Of a DNA stretch of 60,787 bases, positions 29,342 to 37,995 are shown in pieces. This DNA is from Psychrobacter celer (lineage in GTDB: Bacteria > Pseudomonadota > Gammaproteobacteria > Pseudomonadales > Moraxellaceae): contig NZ_JABASU010000018.1 of the NCBI RefSeq assembly GCF_016107555.1, forward strand, positions 1 through 60,787. Reading direction: 5' to 3'. Positions within the stretch are counted from its first letter, which is position 1. Every line of letters starts with the position of its first letter. The notes beneath the pieces are model-generated. The model worked only from the letters and a program-made list of their open reading frames with translations, was not told where the DNA came from and searched no databases. The position numbers were made by a program, and so were the translations under genes.

Positions 29342-31363
29342 ATGGACATACTTATCATCGTCGGCGTGGTTGTGGTGCTGGCGTTTGTTTTTATTATGGC
29401 AGCCCTTTTGATGCTCAAGGCCTTTTATTTTAAGGTAGAGCAGGGCAAAGCACTGATTATCAACGGCGTGAACAAAATCGCGGTACGTTTTGATGGTGGC
29501 TTTGTCTGGCCGGTCATCAACAAAAAAGAGCTGATGCGTATCTCGCTTATCACCTTAGAGGTCGATCGCCGCGGCAAAGAAGGGCTAATCTGCGCTGATA
29601 ATATGCGTGCCGATATTACGGTGGCGTTTTATTTACGAGTCAACGAAACCGAAGAAGATGTGCTCAAAGTCGCCAAATCGGTCGGGGTGGAGCGCGCCTC
29701 TGATAAAGTGGCGGTCAATGAGCTGTTTAATGCCAAATTTTCTGAAGCACTAAAGACGGTCGGCAAACAAATCGACTTTGTCAAACTCTTCGAAAACCGT
29801 AGCGAGTTTCGTGACAGCATCGTGCAAGAAATCGGTAATGATCTCAATGGCTATGTGTTAGAAGATGTGGCGATTGACTATCTGGAGCAAACGCCAAAAG
29901 TGTCGCTGGATGCCAGTAATATCTTGGACTCTGAAGGCATCAAAAAAATCACCCAGCTGACCGCGATGCAAAACGTCATCACCAATGAGCTTGAGCGTGA
30001 CGAAGAGCTGGCGGTGAAGAAGAAAAACGTCGAAACCGTCGAGGCGATGCTAGAGCTGGAGCGTCAGCAAGCAGATGCCGAAGCCAAACAAAAACGCGAA
30101 ATTGCGTCAGTCATCGCTCGTGAAACAGCCGAGACGCGCAAGATTGAAGAAGAAGAGCGTAAAAAATCAGAAACCGCTATCATCATCGTCGAGCAGGATC
30201 TGGCGATTCAGCGCGAAAACCAGCAGCGCGAAATCGAGGTTGCAGAGCAAAACCGTATGCGCGCCGTCATCATCGAGCAAGAAAAAGTGACGCGAGCGCA
30301 GGATTTAGAGATCGTCTCGCGTGAGCGTGAAGTTGACTTGCAGCGCATCGAAGCTGAGCGTGCCATCGAGCTTGAGAAAAAAGAAATCGCCAACGTCATC
30401 CGTGAGCGTATCGCAGTCGATAAGACCGTGGCGCAAGAAGAAGAGCGCATCAAAGAAGTCCGCGAAGTCAGTGAGGCGGAGCGTGACAAGCAAACGCGCG
30501 TCCTTGCCGCTGAGGCAGATGCAGAAGAGCTCAAAGTGCGTCAAGTCAAAAAAGCCGAAGCTGAAGAGCTGTCAGCGAAGCATAAGGCGGTGGAGATTAC
30601 CACCCTTGCCAACGCCAATTTAGAGGCGGCGGCCAAAGATGCTGAGGCCAAAGTTAAGCTGGCTGAAGGAATCAAGGCCGAAGAGTCGGCGCATGGTTTT
30701 GCCGAAGCGGCCATCCAAGAAGCCAAGGCTATATCGCTAGAAAAAGAAGGCATCGCCAAAGCCAATATCATCAAAGCAACAGGGCAGGCCGAAGCGCAAT
30801 CTGAGCGCGAAAAAGGTCTGGCTGATGCCGAGGTAATCGCCGCTCGCGGTGAGTCAAACGCCAAAGCCGAACGCGATGTTGGTATGGCTAATGCGCAAGT
30901 CGTTGCCGCTCGCGGTGAGTCGGATGCCAAGGCTGAACGCGACGTCGGGCTGGCAAAAGCCGAAGTCACGCGTGCGCACTTCCAAGCTGAGGCCGATGGT
31001 CTGGTTGAGAAGTTCAACGCCATGGGCAGCATGAGTAAAGAGGCTCGTGAGCACGAGGAGTTCCGTATGGGGCTTGAGACTGCCTTGCAAGAAGCCATGG
31101 CGTCTATCGATGCTGGTAAAGAGATTGCCAAAGAAAATGCTGACGTATTGGCAGTGGCACTCCAAAAAGCCAAAATCGATATCGTCGGCGGCGAAGCCCA
31201 CTTCTTTGACAACTTTGCCAAATCACTCTCTATCGGCAAAGCCATCGATGGCCTTGCTGGTAAGTCAGATACCCTAAGCGGTATCCTCAATGGTGTGCTG
31301 GCCAATCAGGCAATGAATAAAGCCAATAAGTCAGATAACGCGCCGACTCAATATAATGATTAG
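29342..31363 (+). CDS. Flotillin/SPFH-domain protein (YqiK type)
   Basis: A 673-residue membrane-anchored flotillin. One N-terminal helix (residues about 2-25) leads into an SPFH/band-7 domain (about 30-215, with VFIMAALLMLKAF, GKALIINGVNKIAV and LEVDRRGKEGLICADNMRAD), then an extremely charged Glu/Ala/Lys coiled-coil of about 330 residues. Near residues 500-545 two 22-residue units around AARGESNAKAERDVG and AARGESDAKAERDVG are tandem copies. Flotillins assemble into rings organising membrane microdomains. GAGGAAT lies before the ATG at 29342; the frame's earlier TTG start is not needed. Its neighbours are an NfeD partner and a giant ATPase. Confidence 0.9.
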   Translation: MDILIIVGVVVVLAFVFIMAALLMLKAFYFKVEQGKALIINGVNKIAVRFDGGFVWPVINKKELMRISLITLEVDRRGKEGLICADNMRADITVAFYLRVNETEEDVLKVAKSVGVERASDKVAVNELFNAKFSEALKTVGKQIDFVKLFENRSEFRDSIVQEIGNDLNGYVLEDVAIDYLEQTPKVSLDASNILDSEGIKKITQLTAMQNVITNELERDEELAVKKKNVETVEAMLELERQQADAEAKQKREIASVIARETAETRKIEEEERKKSETAIIIVEQDLAIQRENQQREIEVAEQNRMRAVIIEQEKVTRAQDLEIVSREREVDLQRIEAERAIELEKKEIANVIRERIAVDKTVAQEEERIKEVREVSEAERDKQTRVLAAEADAEELKVRQVKKAEAEELSAKHKAVEITTLANANLEAAAKDAEAKVKLAEGIKAEESAHGFAEAAIQEAKAISLEKEGIAKANIIKATGQAEAQSEREKGLADAEVIAARGESNAKAERDVGMANAQVVAARGESDAKAERDVGLAKAEVTRAHFQAEADGLVEKFNAMGSMSKEAREHEEFRMGLETALQEAMASIDAGKEIAKENADVLAVALQKAKIDIVGGEAHFFDNFAKSLSIGKAIDGLAGKSDTLSGILNGVLANQAMNKANKSDNAPTQYND

Positions 31364-31380
31364 TATGTTTGATAGTCAAA

Positions 31381-31410
31381 AATCTGCTGCTGTGGCGGCA
31401 GGTTTTTTGG
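31381..31410 (+). terminator. Weak terminator-like hairpin after flotillin
   Basis: CTGCTGC and GCGGCAG pair with one G-U around TGTG and are followed by six T. It may attenuate read-through from flotillin into the ATPase gene rather than end the unit. Confidence 0.5.
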
Positions 31411-31582
31411 TCAGCTCATGACAGTACCGAGCTGGCTGGTCTAAAAAAGCTTATCCACGTCTTTGTCGCTTAACGTTACTTTTCGTTTTTTTAGACCAGT
31501 CAAGATTTTCTTAGATTTATCTCATCTTTTCTTATTGCCCAAAACTCTCTTATTATATAAAAACAGAAGTGGACGACTCACG

Positions 31583-34500
31583 ATGGCGGATACGCAAAAC
31601 CCAACCAATCTAGATAGCACCGACAACGATAGCCAAGCCAATCAAGCCCAGCCCAGCAGTCAAGCCGATCAGGCCGTCGCTTCAGGTAACGCCTATGAGC
31701 TTATAAAAAAACGCCTTACCGAGCAAGGTAGCCGCTTAGAGCAGCAAACCGCGACTTTAAATAATGCACGCCTACAAGAGTTTGGCAGCAAACAGATGCA
31801 AGTGATTGCCCGCACGCGCATTCGTACCGAATATAACTGCGTGGCGCAAGATATGGTACAGGTCGGTGATTATTTGCTGTTTGGTTACAACGTCTTTATG
31901 GGGCTTAAGCGCGCCAGTAGTATCAAGGATGTGCTATCGCTATATCGTCTGAGCAAGGAAACTGATGGTGGCGATACGGCTGAGGAGGGCGCGCCGAAAA
32001 GCCAAGCCAATCAAGAAGAGGCGTATCAGTTAGAAGAAGTCGAGTTGGCAGGGACTTTTTTAGATCAGCAAGCTTTTGTGCAAGACTTCAACGAGCTATA
32101 CCGCTATTACAAGCAAACGCGCCTTATGCAGCTGACGGTCAAAGACAGCAAGCTTTTGCTGGCGTTTCAGATCGGTGAGCGTATCAGCGATATTCGGGTG
32201 TTTCGCTTTGCGCTCGATTTTAGCGAAGGCACACCAAAGGCTGCGCAAGTGGCTTATGTCGACAATCGCGGTGAGCGCGATATTGAGCTACCACCTGCTT
32301 ATGATTTTGAGTGGATAGAAACCACGCGTGAGCAGATGATCAATGGCAAATATCCGCACATGAATATCCTAGACACCATATTTGTGGAAACGGTTGGCGG
32401 TGACTTGACCATCAAAATCGAAAACAATACCGAGTCAGGGCAGGGCATCTATAGTGAGCCGGTCGATGACCGTACCCAATCGCTTACCGATGCTCAGATT
32501 GATTATGCCAAGGTGGGCAGCTTGATTTTGCTCAAGATATTACCGTATCGCGAGGACAGCTATCGCTACTTTGTTTATAACACCTTGACCGAGGCTGTGC
32601 TGCGGCTGGATGCCATCGGGCAGTCGTGTGTGCAGCTGCCTGAGGATCACGGCATCATCTTCCCTGGAGGCTACTATCTGCAGACAGGCGAGTATAAGCT
32701 GTTTGATGCTCATAATGGCGATGCCAACACCAGTACGGGTAGCGGCACGGGAAAAAACCTAAAGTTTAAACGTAAGATCATCTCGCCCAATGGCGAAGAT
32801 GTATTGTTTTTGTTTTATGACCGAGCACTTGGCATCACGGGGTTATTTCCTTATAACCTTATTAAAAAACAGCTGGCAAACCCCATTTATTGTAACGGCA
32901 TGGCGCTGGCTGAAAACGGCCGTTTGGTGCTGTTTAGTGCGCAAAATGAGCCGTCACGCATTCATCCAATGCAGATATGGCATACGCCGTATGCGTCGCA
33001 TGAGTATGTCAGCGAGTTGCCTGAAAGCACGAGCTTTTATGGCAAAATCGGTAACAAAGAGCTGGTACGCGGTATCTCAGATCTTTATAGCATCACTCGC
33101 CTCATTGACAATCAAAGCGTCTCGCAAAAGCTTTATGAAGAGCTCGCCGACAATACCAGCCGTCTCTTTGATAGCTATTATTGGTTGTCCGAGCCAGAGC
33201 TGGCCGATATTGCAGGTAGTATCAAAGACGTCACCGCCACCGCCGAGCTGGTCATTGATGAGTTTGCCAAAGTCCAAAGCATCCAAAAACAAACCCAAGC
33301 AGCACTAGCGGATGCCGACGCTCAGCAAAATGATATCCTGCGGCAAATAAAAATCACAAACTTTGAGTCAGCCAGTGACTATGTGGCGCAGTTATCGGCG
33401 CTCAGGCGGCAAAAAGGTCGGCTGGTCGGCTTAGAGGACTTGCGTTATTTAGATAGTGATAAGTTACAAGCATTGCAAAAGCAATTGGAGGAAGCAGAGA
33501 GCGAGCTGGCCGAAAAAACCGTGACGTTTTTAAGCGGTGAGGAGGCATTATCCAGCTATGAGGATATCTTAGCAGATGTCAGCGAACGTCTAGAAACCGC
33601 CGAAACCAATAGCGAGCTCAAACCGGTGCTTGAGCAAATCGACGATACCGCTGCAGGGCTGGACTTGTTGACCGAGCTGCTGGGCACCCTCGATGTCGCT
33701 GATGCCACCGTCCGTACGCAAATCATCGATGACATATCGTCCATTTACTCGCGCCTCAATCAAAACAAAGCCAAGCTCAATCATAAACGTAAAAGCTTAG
33801 GTTCTGCCGAAGCGATTGCGCAATTTGGGGCGCAGTTTAAGCTGTTTGGTCAGTCGATTGCCAATGCCTTATCGATTGCCAATACGCCGGAGAAATCAGA
33901 CGAGCAAATGGCCAAGCTACTGGTGCAGCTAGAGGAGCTTGAGAGTCAGTTTGCTGATCCTGAGACGGGGGGCGGCGATCAGTTTTTGGCAGATATCATC
34001 ACCAAACGCGAAGAGATTTTTGATACTTTTGAAAATCATAAACAGCAGCTGCTCGATGCCCGTAATCGCCGGGCGCAAAACCTAGGCGATGGCGCACTGC
34101 GGATGCTTGAGAGTATCAAAAAACGCACCCAAAGCACTGGCGTCACGGGATTTACCGAGGAAGAAGCGCTCAATACTTACTTTGCCTCTGATGGTCTGGT
34201 ACAAAAAGTACGGAGCATCGCCAAAGACTTACAACAGATGGGGTTTAGCGTCAAAGCAGACGATATCGACGCACGCCTCAAAGCCATTCAGGTTGAAAGC
34301 TATAAGAGCCTCAAAGACAAGTCGGATCTGTTTGAAGACGGTGGGCAGATCATCAAGCTTGGCCGTCATCGCTTTTCGGTCAACACTCAGCCGCTGGACT
34401 TAACGCTGCTCAGTCGTCAGCAGTCCGATGGTACGCGCGTGCTCAATTTGCATCTGACGGGTACCGACTATTATGAAGTGCTCGATAATGTAGAATTAAA

Positions 34501-37500
34501 TGCGCTGCGCCCGTATTGGGACATGAGTATCGCCTCTGAGTCTGATACGGTGTACCGCGCTGAATACTTGGCCTATCGCATCATCGAGAGCGCGAAAAAC
34601 AATCAAGACGGCCTGACTCAGGCGCGTCTGTATCAGGCTTATGACGACACGGTCAGTATGGCCGATACGGCTCATACGATAGATAGCAGCGGCGAGATTA
34701 CTGCCAGCAGTCCACTGGCCGCATTGGTCAAAGCTTATGCCACGCCGCGCTATCAGCTTGGGTTTGATAAAGGCATTCATGATCATGACGCCACATTGCT
34801 ATTGCTCCAAATCCTGCCCACGCTACGCGATGCCGGTTTACTTATTTATACGCCGCAAGTGCGCGCGCTGGCGCAGCTGTTTTATTGGCAACTGTCCCTT
34901 GTACAAGCGCTTGGCCTAGAAGCTCTGCGACCCTTTGGCTATGACACTTGGCTAAATGAAAACGTGCTGATACAAGTCGGCAGCTGGCTCGATAGAGCGG
35001 TGACTGCCGAGCAGCTGCGGCGTAGCCTTGGCAGCGATCGGGCGCAGGCGCTATTAATTGCTGATATGACCATGCTCATGCGCGAGTTTGTTACGGCTTA
35101 TGATGGCAGCCATACAGGCCGTAATAGTCATCATACTAGCAATAGCAATGACGCCACTATCTTTCAACACCAGTACGTACAGCAAGCCTGCGAATACTTG
35201 GTCAGTGTCATGGGGCAGGCTGGCACTGATGCAAGTGGGATGCTCGCCAGTGGTCTAGATAGTGATACTGTCGATCACAAGCTATCATTATCATGGCAAA
35301 CCAGCCAACAAGCACAAGCGCTGTGTGATCAGCTGCGCCAAGCATTGGATGCTAACCGAAGCGGCGGGCAAGCTACTCAAAGCATGACGCAGCTGCAGTC
35401 CTCTATTGGTAAGCTGACCTTGCAGCCCAAATCTGCCTATGAGCTACTAGCCACTTGGTTTTATGCTTTGCTAGATAGCATAGCTACAGATCAGACTACA
35501 GATGGTAGCAGTGCTGATGATGGTGATGCGCCTAGCGAAGATGTGCGCACTAAGCGAGCAGAAGAAGAAGCGCAGCGTCAGCAGCAGGTGGAGATCGGTC
35601 GCCATTATGTACCTGAAGCGATTGCTATCATGCTTACCCAGTTAGATGACCCCATGCGCGCATCTTTATTGCAGCGCTTGAGTGCGTCGGGCGTCAGCGT
35701 TGATGCAAGGGCGTCGGAGCATGCCTCGGCATCGACCTTATCCTTTATAGCATCCTCCTCGTCTTTATCCAATGGCAAGCACCCGCTAAATCAAGTACAA
35801 AGCTTTGCACGTAGTATAAGTAAGGTGGCGCTTGAGATACAGGTGGGCAGCTTATTGGGCGAGCATCAGCGTATTCATCAGCAGACCCTCACCTTTGCGG
35901 TCGATGATTTTTTAAGCCGTTTGCATCATCACGACAGCCAAGTCATTCCGGCCTATAGGCGCTATCTGGCAATGCGTACTGAGATATTGCATGAGGCAAA
36001 AGACGAGCTGCGGCTAAATGAGTTTATGCCGCGTCCGCTATCATCCTTTGTGCGTAACCGCCTGATTAATGAGAGCTATCTGCCATTGATCGGTGACAAT
36101 CTTGCCAAGCAAATGGGTACCGTCGGTGAGGACAAGCGTACCGACCTGATGGGTATCCTTATGATGATATCACCGCCAGGGTACGGCAAAACCACCTTGA
36201 TGGAATATGTGGCGAGCCGCTTAGGGCTTATCTTTATGAAGATAAACTGCCCCTCGCTCGGTCATGATGTCACGTCCCTCGACCCCGAAAAAGCGCCTAA
36301 TGCCACCGCACGCGAGGAGCTAAACAAGATCAACCTTGCCTTTGAAATGGGCAATAACGTCATGCTCTATCTGGATGACATCCAGCATACGCACGCCGAG
36401 TTTTTACAAAAATTCATCTCACTGGGCGATGGCACGCGGCGTATCGATGGCGTTTGGCAAGGCAAGACCAAAACCTATGACATGCGCGGCAAAAAGTTCT
36501 GTGTGGTCATGGCGGGTAACCCCTATACCGAAAGCGGCGAAGCCTTTAAAGTCCCTGATATGCTCGCCAACCGCGCCGATATCTATAATCTTGGCGATAT
36601 CATGAGCGGTATGGAGGAGGTGTTTGCGCTCAGTTATATCGAAAACGCCTTGACCTCAAACAAGGTACTCGCGCCCCTTGCCAATCGTGATTTAAGCGAT
36701 GTGCATCGACTGATTAAAATGGCAAAGGCCGACAATGCAAACCTCGCGCAAGCCCAAGCTAGCGAGCTAAGCTATCCGTATAGCACCTCAGAAGTTAATG
36801 AAATTGTTGCTGTCTTGCGTCATATGTTTGCCGTGCAAGCAGTCATTCTTGATGTCAATCAGGCCTACATTGCCTCTGCCTCGCAAGATGATAAATACCG
36901 CACCGAGCCGATATTTAAACTGCAAGGCAGTTATCGCAATATGAATAAGATGACCGAAAAACTATCGGCCGTCATGAATCAAGAAGAGCTGGATCAGCTA
37001 ATCGATGATCACTATTTGGGCGAGTCGCAGCTACTCACCCAAGGCGCAGAGAGCAATCTACTGAAGCTTGGTGAGATGCGCGGCGTGCTGACAGAGGATC
37101 AAAAGGCACGCTGGGCGCAAATCAAAGCCGACTTTTTGCGCAACAAAGCCATGGGCGGCGAGGATGGCGATATCGGCGCACGTATCGTCGCGCAGCTTGT
37201 CGATCTTGCTAGCGGCTTTCATGCCATTAGCAGTCAGTTTGAGAGCTATGTAACAAAAAATGATCCTGAGCAGCTGGCGCGTTTAAAAGAGTCAGCTGAG
37301 CAAATCAAACGAGACGCCCAGCTTGAGTCACAAAAAATCCTTGCCGATAGCTTTATTAACAATGCTAAAGTCGTCAGCGATAGTATCGATAATGGCTTTG
37401 AGAAAAGTATGAACCAGCTAACACAGCTCTACAAGCACGACCATAAAGCCGAAGGCGAGTACCTCAAGCAAAACCAAGAGATGCAAAAACAGCTGATGGT

Positions 37501-37756
37501 ACAACTGGTGGGCGCGCTCGAGCAACTGGCACAGCAGATGGCTCAGAGTCTATCGAGCCGTGCTGACGATCAAGCATCGACCACCGATGTCACAGAGCAG
37601 GCCGCGCTGATAGCACACGCTCTCAAAGATGCACTTGCACCGCTAACGATGCGTATGGATGAGAAGCTCGCGATTGATAGTAGTACTGATCAATCTGGTA
37701 AGCTGATTGTCAATAGCCTAAATAGATTGAACAAAATATTTGATGATTATGAGTAA
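31583..37756 (+). CDS. Giant AAA+ ATPase, DUF3686 'DNA repair ATPase' type
   Basis: A 2057-residue cytosolic protein, one of the longest in the window. A short Gln/Asn-rich tail precedes a large conserved N-terminal region (about 50-560; DUF3686-like), coiled coils (about 600-800), a middle region with low-complexity inserts (about 1170-1430), and an AAA+ module: P-loop PPGYGKTT with Lys1536, Walker B YLDDIQ with Asp1598-Asp1599, and a sensor-like MAGNPYTESGE. The C-terminus (about 1880-1990) is an amphipathic coiled coil. The 'DNA repair' label is historical and unproven. The start at 31583 (ATGGCGGAT) is chosen over 31463, whose leader is hydrophobic junk. A weak hairpin separates it from flotillin. 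Confidence 0.8.
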   Translation: MADTQNPTNLDSTDNDSQANQAQPSSQADQAVASGNAYELIKKRLTEQGSRLEQQTATLNNARLQEFGSKQMQVIARTRIRTEYNCVAQDMVQVGDYLLFGYNVFMGLKRASSIKDVLSLYRLSKETDGGDTAEEGAPKSQANQEEAYQLEEVELAGTFLDQQAFVQDFNELYRYYKQTRLMQLTVKDSKLLLAFQIGERISDIRVFRFALDFSEGTPKAAQVAYVDNRGERDIELPPAYDFEWIETTREQMINGKYPHMNILDTIFVETVGGDLTIKIENNTESGQGIYSEPVDDRTQSLTDAQIDYAKVGSLILLKILPYREDSYRYFVYNTLTEAVLRLDAIGQSCVQLPEDHGIIFPGGYYLQTGEYKLFDAHNGDANTSTGSGTGKNLKFKRKIISPNGEDVLFLFYDRALGITGLFPYNLIKKQLANPIYCNGMALAENGRLVLFSAQNEPSRIHPMQIWHTPYASHEYVSELPESTSFYGKIGNKELVRGISDLYSITRLIDNQSVSQKLYEELADNTSRLFDSYYWLSEPELADIAGSIKDVTATAELVIDEFAKVQSIQKQTQAALADADAQQNDILRQIKITNFESASDYVAQLSALRRQKGRLVGLEDLRYLDSDKLQALQKQLEEAESELAEKTVTFLSGEEALSSYEDILADVSERLETAETNSELKPVLEQIDDTAAGLDLLTELLGTLDVADATVRTQIIDDISSIYSRLNQNKAKLNHKRKSLGSAEAIAQFGAQFKLFGQSIANALSIANTPEKSDEQMAKLLVQLEELESQFADPETGGGDQFLADIITKREEIFDTFENHKQQLLDARNRRAQNLGDGALRMLESIKKRTQSTGVTGFTEEEALNTYFASDGLVQKVRSIAKDLQQMGFSVKADDIDARLKAIQVESYKSLKDKSDLFEDGGQIIKLGRHRFSVNTQPLDLTLLSRQQSDGTRVLNLHLTGTDYYEVLDNVELNALRPYWDMSIASESDTVYRAEYLAYRIIESAKNNQDGLTQARLYQAYDDTVSMADTAHTIDSSGEITASSPLAALVKAYATPRYQLGFDKGIHDHDATLLLLQILPTLRDAGLLIYTPQVRALAQLFYWQLSLVQALGLEALRPFGYDTWLNENVLIQVGSWLDRAVTAEQLRRSLGSDRAQALLIADMTMLMREFVTAYDGSHTGRNSHHTSNSNDATIFQHQYVQQACEYLVSVMGQAGTDASGMLASGLDSDTVDHKLSLSWQTSQQAQALCDQLRQALDANRSGGQATQSMTQLQSSIGKLTLQPKSAYELLATWFYALLDSIATDQTTDGSSADDGDAPSEDVRTKRAEEEAQRQQQVEIGRHYVPEAIAIMLTQLDDPMRASLLQRLSASGVSVDARASEHASASTLSFIASSSSLSNGKHPLNQVQSFARSISKVALEIQVGSLLGEHQRIHQQTLTFAVDDFLSRLHHHDSQVIPAYRRYLAMRTEILHEAKDELRLNEFMPRPLSSFVRNRLINESYLPLIGDNLAKQMGTVGEDKRTDLMGILMMISPPGYGKTTLMEYVASRLGLIFMKINCPSLGHDVTSLDPEKAPNATAREELNKINLAFEMGNNVMLYLDDIQHTHAEFLQKFISLGDGTRRIDGVWQGKTKTYDMRGKKFCVVMAGNPYTESGEAFKVPDMLANRADIYNLGDIMSGMEEVFALSYIENALTSNKVLAPLANRDLSDVHRLIKMAKADNANLAQAQASELSYPYSTSEVNEIVAVLRHMFAVQAVILDVNQAYIASASQDDKYRTEPIFKLQGSYRNMNKMTEKLSAVMNQEELDQLIDDHYLGESQLLTQGAESNLLKLGEMRGVLTEDQKARWAQIKADFLRNKAMGGEDGDIGARIVAQLVDLASGFHAISSQFESYVTKNDPEQLARLKESAEQIKRDAQLESQKILADSFINNAKVVSDSIDNGFEKSMNQLTQLYKHDHKAEGEYLKQNQEMQKQLMVQLVGALEQLAQQMAQSLSSRADDQASTTDVTEQAALIAHALKDALAPLTMRMDEKLAIDSSTDQSGKLIVNSLNRLNKIFDDYE

Positions 37757-37771
37757 TCGGTAAGGGTCATC

Positions 37772-37927
37772 ATGGCACATAAAAAAGTAAACTTACCACA
37801 AAAAATCTGCCCAGTCTGCAAGCGTCCGTTTACGTGGCGCAAGAAGTGGGAGAAGGATTGGGAGCAGGTGATTTATTGTTCGGAGCGGTGTCGAAGAAGT
37901 AAGACAAAAAGCGAATATTTCAAATAA
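37772..37927 (+). CDS. DUF2256 small zinc-ribbon protein
   Basis: A 51-codon gene: [19 protein letters not shown], then [20 protein letters not shown] and a basic tail. Cysteines occur as CPVC (13, 16) and CSERC (36, 40), the expected four ligands of the DUF2256 zinc ribbon; the LPQKICPVC...RPFTWRKKW core is diagnostic. TAAGGG lies before the ATG, which starts 15 bp after the stop of the giant ATPase gene, and a terminator follows at once, so it is the operon's last gene. DUF2256 is often reported beside photolyase/cryptochrome genes, making this ATPase linkage notable. Function is unknown. Confidence 0.9.
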   Translation: MAHKKVNLPQKICPVCKRPFTWRKKWEKDWEQVIYCSERCRRSKTKSEYFK

Positions 37928-37966
37928 AAACTCAGCCTATTCATTGATAAGCTGAGTTTGATTTTA
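37928..37966 (+). terminator. Terminator ending the flotillin-ATPase-DUF2256 unit
   Basis: AAACTCAGC and GCTGAGTTT form a 9-bp stem with a 14-nt loop and a T-rich tail (GATTTT). Confidence 0.75.
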
Positions 37967-37995
37967 TGGCTATTTTTGCATTTGCATTTTGACGG

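Noticed and set aside
30541..31305. 254-codon minus-strand open frame inside flotillin
   Set aside because: It is the antisense of the repetitive Glu/Ala/Lys coiled-coil codons, has no ribosome-binding site and yields a low-complexity Ser/Ala product.
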